Positions 1-7,000 of a stretch of 7,484 nt of DNA are shown here, in pieces. Origin of the DNA: Desulfobulbaceae bacterium (lineage in GTDB: Bacteria > Desulfobacterota > Desulfobulbia > Desulfobulbales > Desulfobulbaceae); assembly GCA_007121995.1 (NCBI GenBank), contig SKJK01000278.1:1-7484 (forward strand), written 5' to 3'. Position 1 is the first letter of the stretch. Each line of letters begins with the position of its first letter. The notes beneath the pieces are model-generated. The model was not told the origin of the DNA, ran no database searches, and saw only the letters and a program-made list of their open reading frames with translations. A program made the position numbers and the translations under genes.

Positions 1-1
1 C

Positions 2-148
2 AAATTTTACCGACCGGCCGATGCGACCGTGCTGGCGACTGCGGCAACACTGTTCCTTTTCTGCGACATAGACAGTGGCCGTCCAGTGTCCATTCCCGAG
101 GAAGTCCAGCAGGCCTACCAGATAATTCCTCAGGACAAGGAGCCCTGA
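2..148 (+). CDS. Acyl-CoA thioesterase (hotdog fold, YbgC/4HBT-like), C-terminal end
   Basis: Only the last 48 residues and the TGA stop are in the window; the start lies upstream. The frame reads as a continuous protein tail: an F-x-R-x-A-D stretch, then LATAATLFLFCDIDSGRPVS and IPEEVQQAY. This pattern (R-x-A-D, x-L-A-T-A, a hydrophobic strand, D-x-x-S/T-G-R-P, I-P-x-x-V) matches the final beta strands of 4-hydroxybenzoyl-CoA thioesterase/YbgC-type acyl-CoA thioesterases, which hydrolyse acyl-CoA or acyl-ACP thioesters in the cytoplasm. The catalytic Asp region is not visible, so substrate and activity cannot be judged. The next gene is convergent, so any operon partners lie upstream of the window. 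The family call is fairly secure; the subfamily is not. Confidence 0.75.
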   Translation, partial: KFYRPADATVLATAATLFLFCDIDSGRPVSIPEEVQQAYQIIPQDKEP

Positions 149-205
149 AAATGCGAACAGGAGCAATGAGGGCGATAAAGCTGCAGCCAATCTTTCTCCT
201 GAATC

Positions 206-229
206 CGTGAAGGCTGGAGTCTTGTTTGG
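206..229 (+). repeat. 24-bp dispersed repeat, copy 1
   Basis: This intergenic stretch matches 5363-5386 at 23 of 24 positions; the one difference is A at 211 against C at 5368. The core GGCTGGAGTCTTGTTTGG (212-229) is identical in both. Copy 1 begins 58 nt after the thioesterase stop, in the same strand sense, within the 121-nt gap between that gene and the convergent HyuA-type gene. No open reading frame of note and no hairpin followed by a T-run was seen in the gap. The function is unknown. Confidence 0.7.
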
Positions 230-269
230 AGCACATTTTATTGTAAATAGGTTATAAATGCGGCGATTT

Positions 270-1898
270 TCAGACATCCATACCGATCAAGGCAGCCCCC
301 ACCGCATTGCCGACCTCACAGTACTGGGGAAAGGAAACCGTAGTGCCCAGCCTCTGGGCCACTCCGGGCAGAAAACACCGGGCTGCGGCACCGATACCGA
401 TGAGGGGCAGTTTGAGGGTGAAGTCCATGGCGAAGAGAGCATTGTCCCGACGATCAAGAAAAGGAGTCGCCTGATCACCCGCCCAGATCGTCCGGCAGAG
501 ATAGGTCAGCAGGATCCCTTCAATCGCCTTTTCGGTTTCAGTCACCACCTGCCGGCAGAACCTCTCCGCAGTCAGTCCGGCTCGATGGGCCAGGATTGAG
601 GCCGCTGTGCGGCTGGCCCTTCCGTCTCCAAGGGTGAGAATACCCAGGCCATGCAAGGCATCTGTGGGCGTAAAGCCGGCCACCACAACCTGCTGGAGAA
701 AGGCCAGACGCTCCAGTTTTTTTTCCAGAGCAATCGAGGCAACACCGGTCTGCCGTGCCAGTCGGCCTGGCGTTGTTGGTCCATGCTGGTCCAGATACTC
801 AAGCACCGGGTCGTTGGCAAGCAGTGTCCTGTCCAGCCCCGGTACTGGTAAGACCAGGCAGACCTCGAAGTCCTCATCCATCCACTTCCCGGGATCCGGA
901 AGGTTCGCGGTCATGGCCAGCGGCTGCACCCGGGTCTTGTTCAACCTGATGGTTCCATCCCGCAAGCAGACAACCTGACTGTCCCCACCTGTCCCGGAGG
1001 TGTACATGTCCACAGCCTCGACATGGGTCCTCCATTCCCCAATGACACACCCCTCGCGATTGAGCTGCGGCGCACCATCTTGAATCAGACAGACATCAGT
1101 GGTTGTGCCGCCGACATCAACCACCAGAGCGTTGCCCTGGACGGCAGCGGCGCCAAAACGGGCGGTGGCCGCCGGTCCACTGGCCATGGTGATTGCTGCC
1201 CGATCAACGACCTGTTCGAGCTTCGCCCCGCGACCATTGCCAAGAATAATGGTCACCGGACAGGACAAGCCGACCGCCAGCATCGAGCGTTGAATCGAGG
1301 CCAGGAAATCGGTCATCAGCGGCATCAGTTTGGCGTGGAGACAAGCGGTGGCCGAGCGTTCCAGCATCCCGGGATGACTGGACACCTGATGAGAACAGAA
1401 GACCGGTTTGGGGTCAATCAGGCTGATCGCTTCCCGGGCGACCAATTCGTGGGCAGGGTTTTTAATGCTCATGGCCCCACAGACTGCATAACTGTCAATT
1501 TCACCGGCCAAGCCGGACAGGGTGTCCACCAACCCCTCGAGATCGAGCGGTTGGTCTTCCTCTCCGGTGATAGTATGCCCGCCCTTGAGAAAAATATTGG
1601 CCACCACCGGCAGCTTGAAATGGCGGACATAGCCAAGGACAAACAGGCCGACTCTGGCCCCCCGATCTTCGACCACGGCATTGGTGGCCAAGGTCGTTGA
1701 CACGGCCATACGAACAACAGCCTCCGGTTTGACCTCCTGCCGGAACATTGCGGCCAGAGCCCGGCCCACCCCGATGCTGAGGTCATGGGGCGTGGTCCGC
1801 TCCTTGCTCCAGGCCACAACCCGGCCAGTTGTTGTCTCCATAAGAACGGCGTCGGTGTAGGTGCCGCCGGTGTCGATGCCCAGGCTATACGCTGTCAT
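270..1898 (-). CDS. Hydantoinase/oxoprolinase (HyuA) family protein, short form
   Basis: The 542-residue product belongs to the HyuA/5-oxoprolinase A family of the ASKHA (actin-like ATPase) fold, whose characterised members couple ATP hydrolysis to opening of hydantoin or 5-oxoproline rings or to ketone carboxylation. Visible motifs are the first phosphate loop LGIDTGGTYTD (residues 6-16), STTLATNAVVEDRG (67-80), SGPAATARFGAA (240-251), the second phosphate loop VVDVGGTTTDVCLI (259-272), TPTDALHGLG (410-419) and C-terminal LIGIGAAARCFLPG with CEVGNAVGAALI (499-538). Typical HyuA proteins are 650-700 residues, so this is a short form. No HyuB partner is adjacent: upstream is a cardiolipin synthase gene and downstream a convergent gene. 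Residues about 362-408 look like a winged helix-turn-helix inserted before the TPTD motif. The start is supported by AAGGA seven nt upstream of the ATG. The substrate is unknown; a role as a non-catalytic ATPase or regulator is possible. Confidence 0.85.
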   Translation of the reverse strand: MTAYSLGIDTGGTYTDAVLMETTTGRVVAWSKERTTPHDLSIGVGRALAAMFRQEVKPEAVVRMAVSTTLATNAVVEDRGARVGLFVLGYVRHFKLPVVANIFLKGGHTITGEEDQPLDLEGLVDTLSGLAGEIDSYAVCGAMSIKNPAHELVAREAISLIDPKPVFCSHQVSSHPGMLERSATACLHAKLMPLMTDFLASIQRSMLAVGLSCPVTIILGNGRGAKLEQVVDRAAITMASGPAATARFGAAAVQGNALVVDVGGTTTDVCLIQDGAPQLNREGCVIGEWRTHVEAVDMYTSGTGGDSQVVCLRDGTIRLNKTRVQPLAMTANLPDPGKWMDEDFEVCLVLPVPGLDRTLLANDPVLEYLDQHGPTTPGRLARQTGVASIALEKKLERLAFLQQVVVAGFTPTDALHGLGILTLGDGRASRTAASILAHRAGLTAERFCRQVVTETEKAIEGILLTYLCRTIWAGDQATPFLDRRDNALFAMDFTLKLPLIGIGAAARCFLPGVAQRLGTTVSFPQYCEVGNAVGAALIGMDV

Positions 1899-2126
1899 TT
1901 TATTCCTTATTGTCCCATGTTACGGTTACAGCTGCGAGAGTCCGTTGTTGGAGGAACGCGCTGGTCCCGATCCTTCTTTCTGCTGAGGCAATGGATACCA
2001 TTGCGGAAAAGCAAACGCAAGAAAAGCTGACGCACGGACGGACGCTCACGAATCCAGGTACAACACAGGGGCTTGATAAACCAAGCAGTTGCCAACCCCG
2101 TGATCGGTTACGATCCAGCAACCATC
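1899..2126. other. Intergenic gap between cardiolipin synthase and HyuA-type gene
   Basis: This 228-nt stretch separates two genes that both read on the minus strand. The ribosome-binding site of the HyuA-type gene (AAGGA on the minus strand, near 1906-1910) lies at its left end. A small perfect inverted repeat (GATCG, loop GTTA, CGATC) sits at 2102-2115 just past the cardiolipin synthase stop, but it is short and has no T-run on the minus strand, so it is not a convincing terminator. No clear sigma-70 promoter was found for the HyuA-type gene; co-transcription with the upstream gene remains possible. Confidence 0.4.
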
Positions 2127-3407
2127 TCAGAGAAAACGGCTTATCGGACTGAAAAGCCATTGCAGCAACCGTTGCAACAGGGTTCTCCGTTCATACTCGG
2201 CAACAGTGATCCTCCGGGATTGCCGCAGATCCTCGACAAACATCGCCTGCACCTCTGCTCCGAACTCCCGGCTGTCGATGATGACATTGTTTTCATGGTT
2301 GCGATGAAAACTGCGATAATTAAGATTGGCCGACCCCACCATCACCCAGCAGTCGTCAATGAGCATCACCTTGGCGTGAAGAATGGTCCCCTGGCGCTCA
2401 AAAATTTCCACACCAGCATTGAGCAGCGGGGCCAGATACGCACGAGTCGCCAGCTGCACCCAGGGGAGATCACTGACCGAGGGAAGAATCAGTTGCACCT
2501 TGATATCATTTCGAACCGCACGGAGCAGAGAGCGCGAGACCCGCGGACCGGGCACAAAATAGGGGGTCATGATAGTGATGTTACGGATGGCACCCGCCAT
2601 GGCCAGGCGAAAAGAAGAACCGATCACCGAACGGGCGTGGTGAGGAGTGCCGTGGACGATGACAACACCAGCGTCTCCCATGGGCATCTGCACCGATGGT
2701 CGTGATGGTGGCCGGGGGATTTTCCCCCCTCCCTCTCTGACCCAGGTCCGCCGGAACAATCGACGCAACTGACCCGCCGCCAATCCATCAAGGCGAATAC
2801 CGGTATCACGCCAATGCTGGTAGCTGTCACCGTATCCTGCATATTCGTCACCGACATTGAGGCTGCCAACAAAAGCGGTGCTCCCATCGATAACCACCAT
2901 TTTACGATGATTGCGGACGTCGAGCAGTCCAAGCCGGGAAAAGGCCGGTTTATTGAAGGACAGACAATGGACACCATTGTCTCGAAGTTGTTGAAAATAG
3001 TTGTCCGGCGTCTCAAGACAGCCAATAAAATCGTATATCAAGGCCACCTGCAGGCCTCGGGCAGCGGCCTCCATGAGAGCATGGGCAAAGCTGGTACCGG
3101 TAGCGTCATTTCTGATGATGTAGAATTCAGCGCAGATCGAACTCCGGGCCTCGGCCATAGCCTGAAAAAGCGCTGGGAAAAAATCGCCGCCATGGGGCAG
3201 CAGGACGACCTTGTTGTCAGGAAAATGAACCTTTGCATTCCTGATATACCGGGAACGGGTCAACAAACGAAGAACCCGGCGAACTGTTTTGTTATTTCTG
3301 CGGGGAGGGAATCTAAAGGGGTACCGTCGTTTTTTTGTGGTCAGCGACAGAACCGTTCCTCCTTTTTGCTCGGTACTCTGTGTTTGTCGATACATTTGAC
3401 CTGACAT
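2127..3407 (-). CDS. Cardiolipin synthase / phospholipase D family protein (ClsB-like)
   Basis: The 426-residue protein carries both HKD catalytic motifs of the phospholipase D superfamily: H167-x-K169-x4-D174 followed by GSLN (181-184), and H344-x-K346-x4-D351 followed by GSANLN (358-363). Members of this type condense two phosphatidylglycerols, or phosphatidylglycerol with phosphatidylethanolamine, to make cardiolipin at the inner membrane. There are no N-terminal transmembrane helices, unlike ClsA; instead residues 25-57 are strongly basic (KKRR, PPRR, RSRYIR), which would suit peripheral binding to acidic lipid. Length and layout fit the ClsB-like group of about 400 residues. The first ATG (3405-3407) has no Shine-Dalgarno sequence. 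An in-frame ATG at 3393-3395 is preceded by AGGT at close spacing and would give 422 residues. Both HKD motifs are complete, so the enzyme is probably active. Another phosphatidyltransferase activity cannot be excluded. Confidence 0.88.
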   Translation of the reverse strand: MSGQMYRQTQSTEQKGGTVLSLTTKKRRYPFRFPPRRNNKTVRRVLRLLTRSRYIRNAKVHFPDNKVVLLPHGGDFFPALFQAMAEARSSICAEFYIIRNDATGTSFAHALMEAAARGLQVALIYDFIGCLETPDNYFQQLRDNGVHCLSFNKPAFSRLGLLDVRNHRKMVVIDGSTAFVGSLNVGDEYAGYGDSYQHWRDTGIRLDGLAAGQLRRLFRRTWVREGGGKIPRPPSRPSVQMPMGDAGVVIVHGTPHHARSVIGSSFRLAMAGAIRNITIMTPYFVPGPRVSRSLLRAVRNDIKVQLILPSVSDLPWVQLATRAYLAPLLNAGVEIFERQGTILHAKVMLIDDCWVMVGSANLNYRSFHRNHENNVIIDSREFGAEVQAMFVEDLRQSRRITVAEYERRTLLQRLLQWLFSPISRFL

Positions 3408-3426
3408 ACAGAAAAAAATGTAGAAT

Positions 3427-3432
3427 AGTATA
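3427..3432 (-). promoter_or_regulatory. Possible -10 element for the cardiolipin synthase gene
   Basis: The minus strand reads TATACT here, about 20 nt upstream of the first candidate ATG, which fits a short leader. No good -35 hexamer lies at 16-18 nt; a TTTACA is present but 23 nt away. The call rests on the -10 match and position only. Confidence 0.3.
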
Positions 3433-3529
3433 CAGTCAGTACTTTGCAGAAAACCTGTAAACGTTCACCCAATGGAAGCAAAGAACTGCCTGAACTGATT
3501 GTTGACACCTGAAACCATACACTTTTCCC

Positions 3530-3535
3530 AAGGAG
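3530..3535 (+). promoter_or_regulatory. Ribosome-binding site fixing the start of the N-acetyltransferase gene
   Basis: AAGGAG ends five nt before the ATG at 3541. This strong site selects the ATG over a TTG codon further upstream at 3499, which would add 14 residues outside the family's usual N-terminus. Confidence 0.75.
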
Positions 3536-3540
3536 TTATT

Positions 3541-3825
3541 ATGGAAAATGAACCTCGCCACAATGAACTGATGCACCAATACGAACTACCCCTGGACGGA
3601 AAGCTTGCCCTGCTCAAGTATGAGGAGCGCGAGGATGGCGCACTGGTCTTGACCCACACCTTTGTCCCCCCGGAACTTCGCGGCCGCGACCTGGCGGCCA
3701 GGGTGACCAGGTACGCCATGGAAGATGTTCGCAGTCGAGGGAAAAAAGTAGTCCCCCAATGCTCCTATGCGGTGACATTTCTTGAGCGAAACAAAGAATA
3801 TGCCGATCTGGTAGCTGGATCATAA
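3541..3825 (+). CDS. Small GNAT-like N-acetyltransferase (YjdJ/COG2388 type)
   Basis: The product is 94 residues, close to the usual 90-100 of the YjdJ/NATD1 group of minimal GCN5-related acetyltransferases. Visible features are a first strand pair around LALLKYEEREDGALVLTHT (22-40), the acetyl-CoA-binding-like turn VPPELRGRDLAARV (42-55), a helix, and the group's KKVVPQCSYAVTFLERNKEY block (68-87) with a Cys at 74. Family members have the acetyl-CoA core but lack the longer substrate-binding arms of full GNAT enzymes, and their substrates are largely unknown. The gene stands alone on the plus strand, divergent from the cardiolipin synthase gene and separated from the FadL-type gene by more than 190 nt. 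The protein should be soluble, with no signal peptide or membrane segment. Confidence 0.82.
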   Translation: MENEPRHNELMHQYELPLDGKLALLKYEEREDGALVLTHTFVPPELRGRDLAARVTRYAMEDVRSRGKKVVPQCSYAVTFLERNKEYADLVAGS

Positions 3826-3971
3826 GGAAAACGTGTACCAGCCCTTCACCTGGCGTAAATGTTCGCCTCTCATTAACCATGCAGGACAATGCTTTTCCCC
3901 CGGAACAGGCCGACGGCAAATTATTATTCCATTCTGATCATTTATTAAATCATTTTTTTTCCTGTGATCAA

Positions 3972-3980
3972 TGCTATACT
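3972..3980 (+). promoter_or_regulatory. Extended -10 promoter upstream of the FadL-type gene
   Basis: TGCTATACT is an extended -10 element (TGn plus TATACT), 66 nt before the preferred start codon at 4046. The -35 region is poor: a run of eight T (3953-3960) falls there, as is acceptable for extended -10 promoters. Two TGATCA palindromes (3935-3940 and 3965-3970) lie exactly 30 bp apart, the second only 4 nt upstream of the TATACT hexamer and overlapping the spacer, so an operator overlapping the promoter is possible. Confidence 0.5.
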
Positions 3981-4033
3981 TCATTTAACGAGGGTATCGG
4001 ACAGGATCGAGCCAGATGAAAACAGCTGCTTTC

Positions 4034-4038
4034 GGGAG
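4034..4038 (+). promoter_or_regulatory. Ribosome-binding site deciding the FadL-type start
   Basis: GGGAG lies seven nt before the ATG at 4046. The upstream in-frame ATG at 4016 has only AGGA at wide spacing and would create an unusually long signal peptide of about 47 residues. Confidence 0.55.
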
Positions 4039-4045
4039 AACTTTC

Positions 4046-5359
4046 ATGACGGAAACGAAACACTCCCTTCCGCGACAGGGGCAAAAAAATAGCGGACCAT
4101 TGCTGATTGCCACCCTTCTTTTGATCGCAGCCATCCCACTGCCCGCCGCGGCCGCCGGTTTCAGAATCACCAACCAATCCCTCGGGGCAGTCGGTTTATC
4201 AGGTGCACGGACCGCCTCAACCCCTGGACCGGATGCTGGCTACTATAACCCAGCCAATATGAGTTTTACAGCTGATCAATGGCAGGTGGAAACCAGCCTG
4301 ACCATCCTTGATCTGCCCACCATAACCTATCAGGACCACCGCACCGCCCTGCTCAACGCTTCTTCCCAAAGCGAGCGTTTTTTTATGCCGCTTGTCCATG
4401 CGGTCTCTCCTGCCCACGGTCCCCTACGCTTTGGTTTTTCTCTTACCTATCCCTTTGGATTATCTAAAAAATGGCAACAACCACTGCCTCGGGCAAGCGC
4501 ACAACAGTTCTCGCTCTTGGTGGTGGAAGCCAATCCTTCTGTTGCCTTTGCCCCTCTGCCCTGGTTGAGTCTTGGTGGTGGTATCCGGCTCGTCCATGGC
4601 CGAGGAGAAGTGGACAGTGAGGTACTCAACCCCCCCTTTGATCAGTTGACCCCCTTGACCTCTCTCAGCCGCTCCTCAGACGGCACCGACACCCGGCCCG
4701 GGTATAATCTGGCGATGACCATAAAGCCGCATGAATCTTTGGCTGTTGCGGCAACTTACCGTTCCGAAATCAACCTTGACCTCGATGGGACCAGTACACT
4801 CCGCGCCCAGGCGGGATCGATACCCCTGGCCGCCTATTCAGGACCCGGGACCGTCGGCATCACCCTGCCGGCGGTGCTCAGTCTGGCCTTTGCCTATACC
4901 TTTGACCGTCTCACTGTTGAACTGGGCTGGGACCGGACGTTCTGGTCCTCGTTCAACACTCTTGACTTCACCTACGAACAGGATTTTCTCGGTACCGTAT
5001 TCGATGGCTTTGACCGTCCCGTCCCCAAAAACTGGCACGACAGCGATGCCTACCGTTGTGGGCTTTCGTATGTCTGGAACCCTCGTTGGACCTCAACCCT
5101 GGGCTTGACGTACGATCGCACCCCGGTTCCGACAGCCACCCTCGGTTTTGACCTGCCCGATGCCGATGCCCTGGTCTATAGCGCCGGCATCCGCTACCGC
5201 TATGCCGCCGGTCTGGAATTTGGTCTTTCCTACATGTACCACTACACTAAAAGCCGTTCTGTAACCAATGACGGCGCCGCCGGCCTCCCGGGCATTGACG
5301 GAACCTTCACCAACGGGGGAGCGCATGCCCTGACCCTTGGCCTGCTGACCACGTTCTGA
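4046..5359 (+). CDS. FadL/OMPP1/TodX-family outer-membrane transporter
   Basis: The 437-residue protein (447 if the ATG at 4016 is used) has a signal peptide: a basic N-terminus, a hydrophobic core GPLLIATLLLIAAIPLP, and an Ala-rich site predicted to be cut before GFRITNQS. The mature start (GFRITNQS, then GARTAS and DAGYYNPANMSF) matches the FadL family hatch region, where the NPA motif is typical. The rest alternates polar and aromatic residues as expected for a 14-strand beta barrel, and the chain ends in Phe (LTLGLLTTF), a beta-barrel assembly signal. FadL proteins move long-chain fatty acids or other hydrophobic molecules across the outer membrane. An extended -10 promoter precedes the gene. 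The methyltransferase gene follows 114 nt later on the same strand with no clear terminator between. The substrate cannot be read from the sequence; fatty acids, aromatics or a lipid signal are all possible. Confidence 0.88.
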   Translation: MTETKHSLPRQGQKNSGPLLIATLLLIAAIPLPAAAAGFRITNQSLGAVGLSGARTASTPGPDAGYYNPANMSFTADQWQVETSLTILDLPTITYQDHRTALLNASSQSERFFMPLVHAVSPAHGPLRFGFSLTYPFGLSKKWQQPLPRASAQQFSLLVVEANPSVAFAPLPWLSLGGGIRLVHGRGEVDSEVLNPPFDQLTPLTSLSRSSDGTDTRPGYNLAMTIKPHESLAVAATYRSEINLDLDGTSTLRAQAGSIPLAAYSGPGTVGITLPAVLSLAFAYTFDRLTVELGWDRTFWSSFNTLDFTYEQDFLGTVFDGFDRPVPKNWHDSDAYRCGLSYVWNPRWTSTLGLTYDRTPVPTATLGFDLPDADALVYSAGIRYRYAAGLEFGLSYMYHYTKSRSVTNDGAAGLPGIDGTFTNGGAHALTLGLLTTF

Positions 5360-5362
5360 GTT

Positions 5363-5386
5363 CGTGACGGCTGGAGTCTTGTTTGG
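5363..5386 (+). repeat. 24-bp dispersed repeat, copy 2
   Basis: This is the second copy of the element at 206-229 (23 of 24 identical). It starts four nt after the FadL-type stop codon, again on the strand of the upstream gene. The similarity ends sharply after the GTTTGG at its right end. The remaining gap to the methyltransferase gene (5387-5473) holds only that gene's ribosome-binding site, AAGGA at 5462-5466; no convincing promoter was seen there. Confidence 0.7.
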
Positions 5387-5473
5387 GATATGTTGCAACT
5401 CTTTCCGAAATACGGGTCTATCCGCCCAAGCATGGGATGATCCGAGGCACTACCACTACGCAAGGAATCCGGC

Positions 5474-6997
5474 ATGAATCAACCTGCCAATACACCATCG
5501 CCACTGCATGATGGCATCAGTCCCCTGGAAACCACCCTGCTAGCCCAGGTACTGCCGCTGGCCGTCATCCGTTCTTTTACTGCCGGAGAGCCCATTTTGG
5601 CACCGGGAGCGCCCACCAGTACGTTTTACTACCTGGAAGACGGTGCCGTGGAAGTCAGTTATACCGATCCTGCAGACACCCGAATCACTGTTGCCCTGAT
5701 CGGTGCCGGGGAATTCTTCGGTGAAATCGGTTTTTTTGACGGAGAATCAAGGGTTCGCGACATCCAGGCAGTCAGCCCATCCCGAATCGGCATCTTCGAC
5801 AGCAGGGTCATGGAGACCCTGCGCAGAGAACATCCCGACCTTTTCATGGATTTCATCCTTTTTCTCACCCGCAAAATCTGCGGCAAGTTCCGCCGTATCG
5901 CCGGTGAACGTGAACCCATAGCCGGGTATGCGCAGTCACTGTCCACTCGGCATGCCAGCCGTTACACCGAATCAAAACCCCTGCCTGCTCCACTGGTTCG
6001 CTCCACTCGATGGCATGAGATCAGCAGCCGGATGGAAGTGTTCAAGTCCGAATTATTCAACCTTTCCCACCAGTTGCAGAAAGCCGAGACCGAAGGACGG
6101 CTGGCTCCGGACAGTGAAGCCCGTTGCCACGGCGTCCTCAACGAACTCAACACCTCCCTTGGTCAATTCGCGGCAACCATGCAAGGCAGCGGCTATGAAG
6201 AGGTGATGTGGGGGTATCTCCTCAAGGAGATCTTCCCCTATTTCATGCGCAGCCGCTTTGCCGAACGGGCCTACTACAAGCCCAAAGGGTATGCCGGTGA
6301 TTTTCTGATGATGGAGCACATCTATGCCAATGTTCCCGCAGGAGAAGGTAAATTAGGTGAGATCATTGACGATTTCTGTTTGCGCCGCCCCGGTTCCCTG
6401 GCCATTCGAGGACGACGGTTGCTGCTCAAAAACGAATTGCTGCGCCTCAGCAGCGATATCGCCGGTCGAGGCAACGTAACCCGCATCATGAATCTGGCCT
6501 GCGGTCCCAACCGGGAACTTTTTGATTTTCTCGCGGAGTGCGAATACAGCCAATATATCGAGGCACTCTGCGTCGATATCGACAGTGAGGCCCTGCGCTA
6601 CACTAATCAGCATGTCAATATCTTTCCCCACCGGGCCTCGATCCGGCTGATGAGCGAAAATGTCATCAAATGGGCTTTGGGGCGGGTCCGACATCACATC
6701 GAACCGCTCGACGTCATCTATTCCGCCGGCCTGTGTGATTATCTCGATCCCCGTCTGTTCCGGGCCCTCATCAGCCAATGCCACCGCCACCTCAAACCCG
6801 GCGGCACATTGCTGCTGGGCAACTTCGCCTTTTACCCAGATTCACTCTTTCTCGATAAACTGCTCAAATGGGAACTGATTTACCGTACCGCCGACGATTT
6901 ACGGGAACTGTTCGCCGCTACCCCTTTTGGTGATCGGGTGGAGATCATAGCCGAGCCGGAACAGGTCAACCTTTTTGCCATGGCCATCAAGGAGTGA
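5474..6997 (+). CDS. Cyclic-nucleotide-binding domain fused to a PhcB-like SAM methyltransferase
   Basis: The 507-residue protein has two parts. Residues about 19-142 form a CRP-type cyclic-nucleotide-binding domain, with the phosphate-binding cassette GEFFGEIGFFDGESRVRD (79-96; Glu84 and Arg93 in the ligand-contact positions). No helix-turn-helix follows, so it is not a CRP-type transcription factor. After a charged, mostly helical linker (about 180-235), the catalytic part begins with AYYKPKGYAGDFLMMEHIY (266-284), then motif I NLACGPNREL (340-349), the acidic motif II VDID (367-370), and VIYSAGLCDYLD with HLKPGGTLLLGNF (414-451). This is a class I SAM methyltransferase. The YKPKGYAGDF block is typical of proteins annotated as extracellular factor (3-hydroxypalmitic acid methyl ester) biosynthesis proteins, the PhcB-related group, which methylate fatty-acid carboxylates. 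AAGGA seven nt upstream supports the start. The next gene is translationally coupled. Domains are secure; the fatty-acid substrate and the nucleotide ligand are inference. Confidence 0.85.
   Translation: MNQPANTPSPLHDGISPLETTLLAQVLPLAVIRSFTAGEPILAPGAPTSTFYYLEDGAVEVSYTDPADTRITVALIGAGEFFGEIGFFDGESRVRDIQAVSPSRIGIFDSRVMETLRREHPDLFMDFILFLTRKICGKFRRIAGEREPIAGYAQSLSTRHASRYTESKPLPAPLVRSTRWHEISSRMEVFKSELFNLSHQLQKAETEGRLAPDSEARCHGVLNELNTSLGQFAATMQGSGYEEVMWGYLLKEIFPYFMRSRFAERAYYKPKGYAGDFLMMEHIYANVPAGEGKLGEIIDDFCLRRPGSLAIRGRRLLLKNELLRLSSDIAGRGNVTRIMNLACGPNRELFDFLAECEYSQYIEALCVDIDSEALRYTNQHVNIFPHRASIRLMSENVIKWALGRVRHHIEPLDVIYSAGLCDYLDPRLFRALISQCHRHLKPGGTLLLGNFAFYPDSLFLDKLLKWELIYRTADDLRELFAATPFGDRVEIIAEPEQVNLFAMAIKE
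6989..6994 (+). promoter_or_regulatory. Ribosome-binding site inside the methyltransferase 3' end (translational coupling)
   Basis: AAGGAG forms the last two sense codons of the methyltransferase gene and sits six nt before the ATG at 7001. The stop codon (6995-6997) lies between, so ribosomes ending the first gene are placed to start the next. Confidence 0.75.
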
Positions 6998-7000
6998 CCT

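Noticed and set aside
1023..1700. A 225-codon plus-strand open frame opposite the HyuA-type gene
   Set aside because: It lies wholly antisense to a gene with clear family motifs, and its translation shows no domain; it is a shadow of GC-rich coding sequence.
2102..2115. Perfect GATCG/CGATC hairpin just past the cardiolipin synthase stop as a terminator
   Set aside because: The stem is only five pairs and no T-run follows on the minus strand.
1900..2160. An 86-codon minus-strand open frame filling the gap between the cardiolipin synthase and HyuA-type genes
   Set aside because: It begins inside the cardiolipin synthase coding region, has low-complexity Ser/Val/Cys-rich content with no recognisable domain, and shows no convincing ribosome-binding site.
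2073..2705. A 210-codon plus-strand open frame opposite the cardiolipin synthase gene
   Set aside because: It is antisense to the HKD-motif protein and its His/Arg/Asp-rich translation resembles no family.
3502..3507. TTGACA as a -35 element for the N-acetyltransferase gene
   Set aside because: The hexamer is perfect but nothing resembling a -10 lies 16-18 nt downstream; the nearest candidate, TACACT, is only 10 nt away.
3935..3960. AT-rich inverted repeat followed by T8 as a plus-strand terminator for the N-acetyltransferase gene
   Set aside because: The stem is weak, almost all A-T with a bulge, and lies over 100 nt after the stop; the T-run is better explained as part of the FadL promoter region.
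5383..5398. Sigma-54 promoter (TGGGAT...TTGCAA) before the methyltransferase gene
   Set aside because: The GG and GC elements are about two bases too close for the required -24/-12 spacing.
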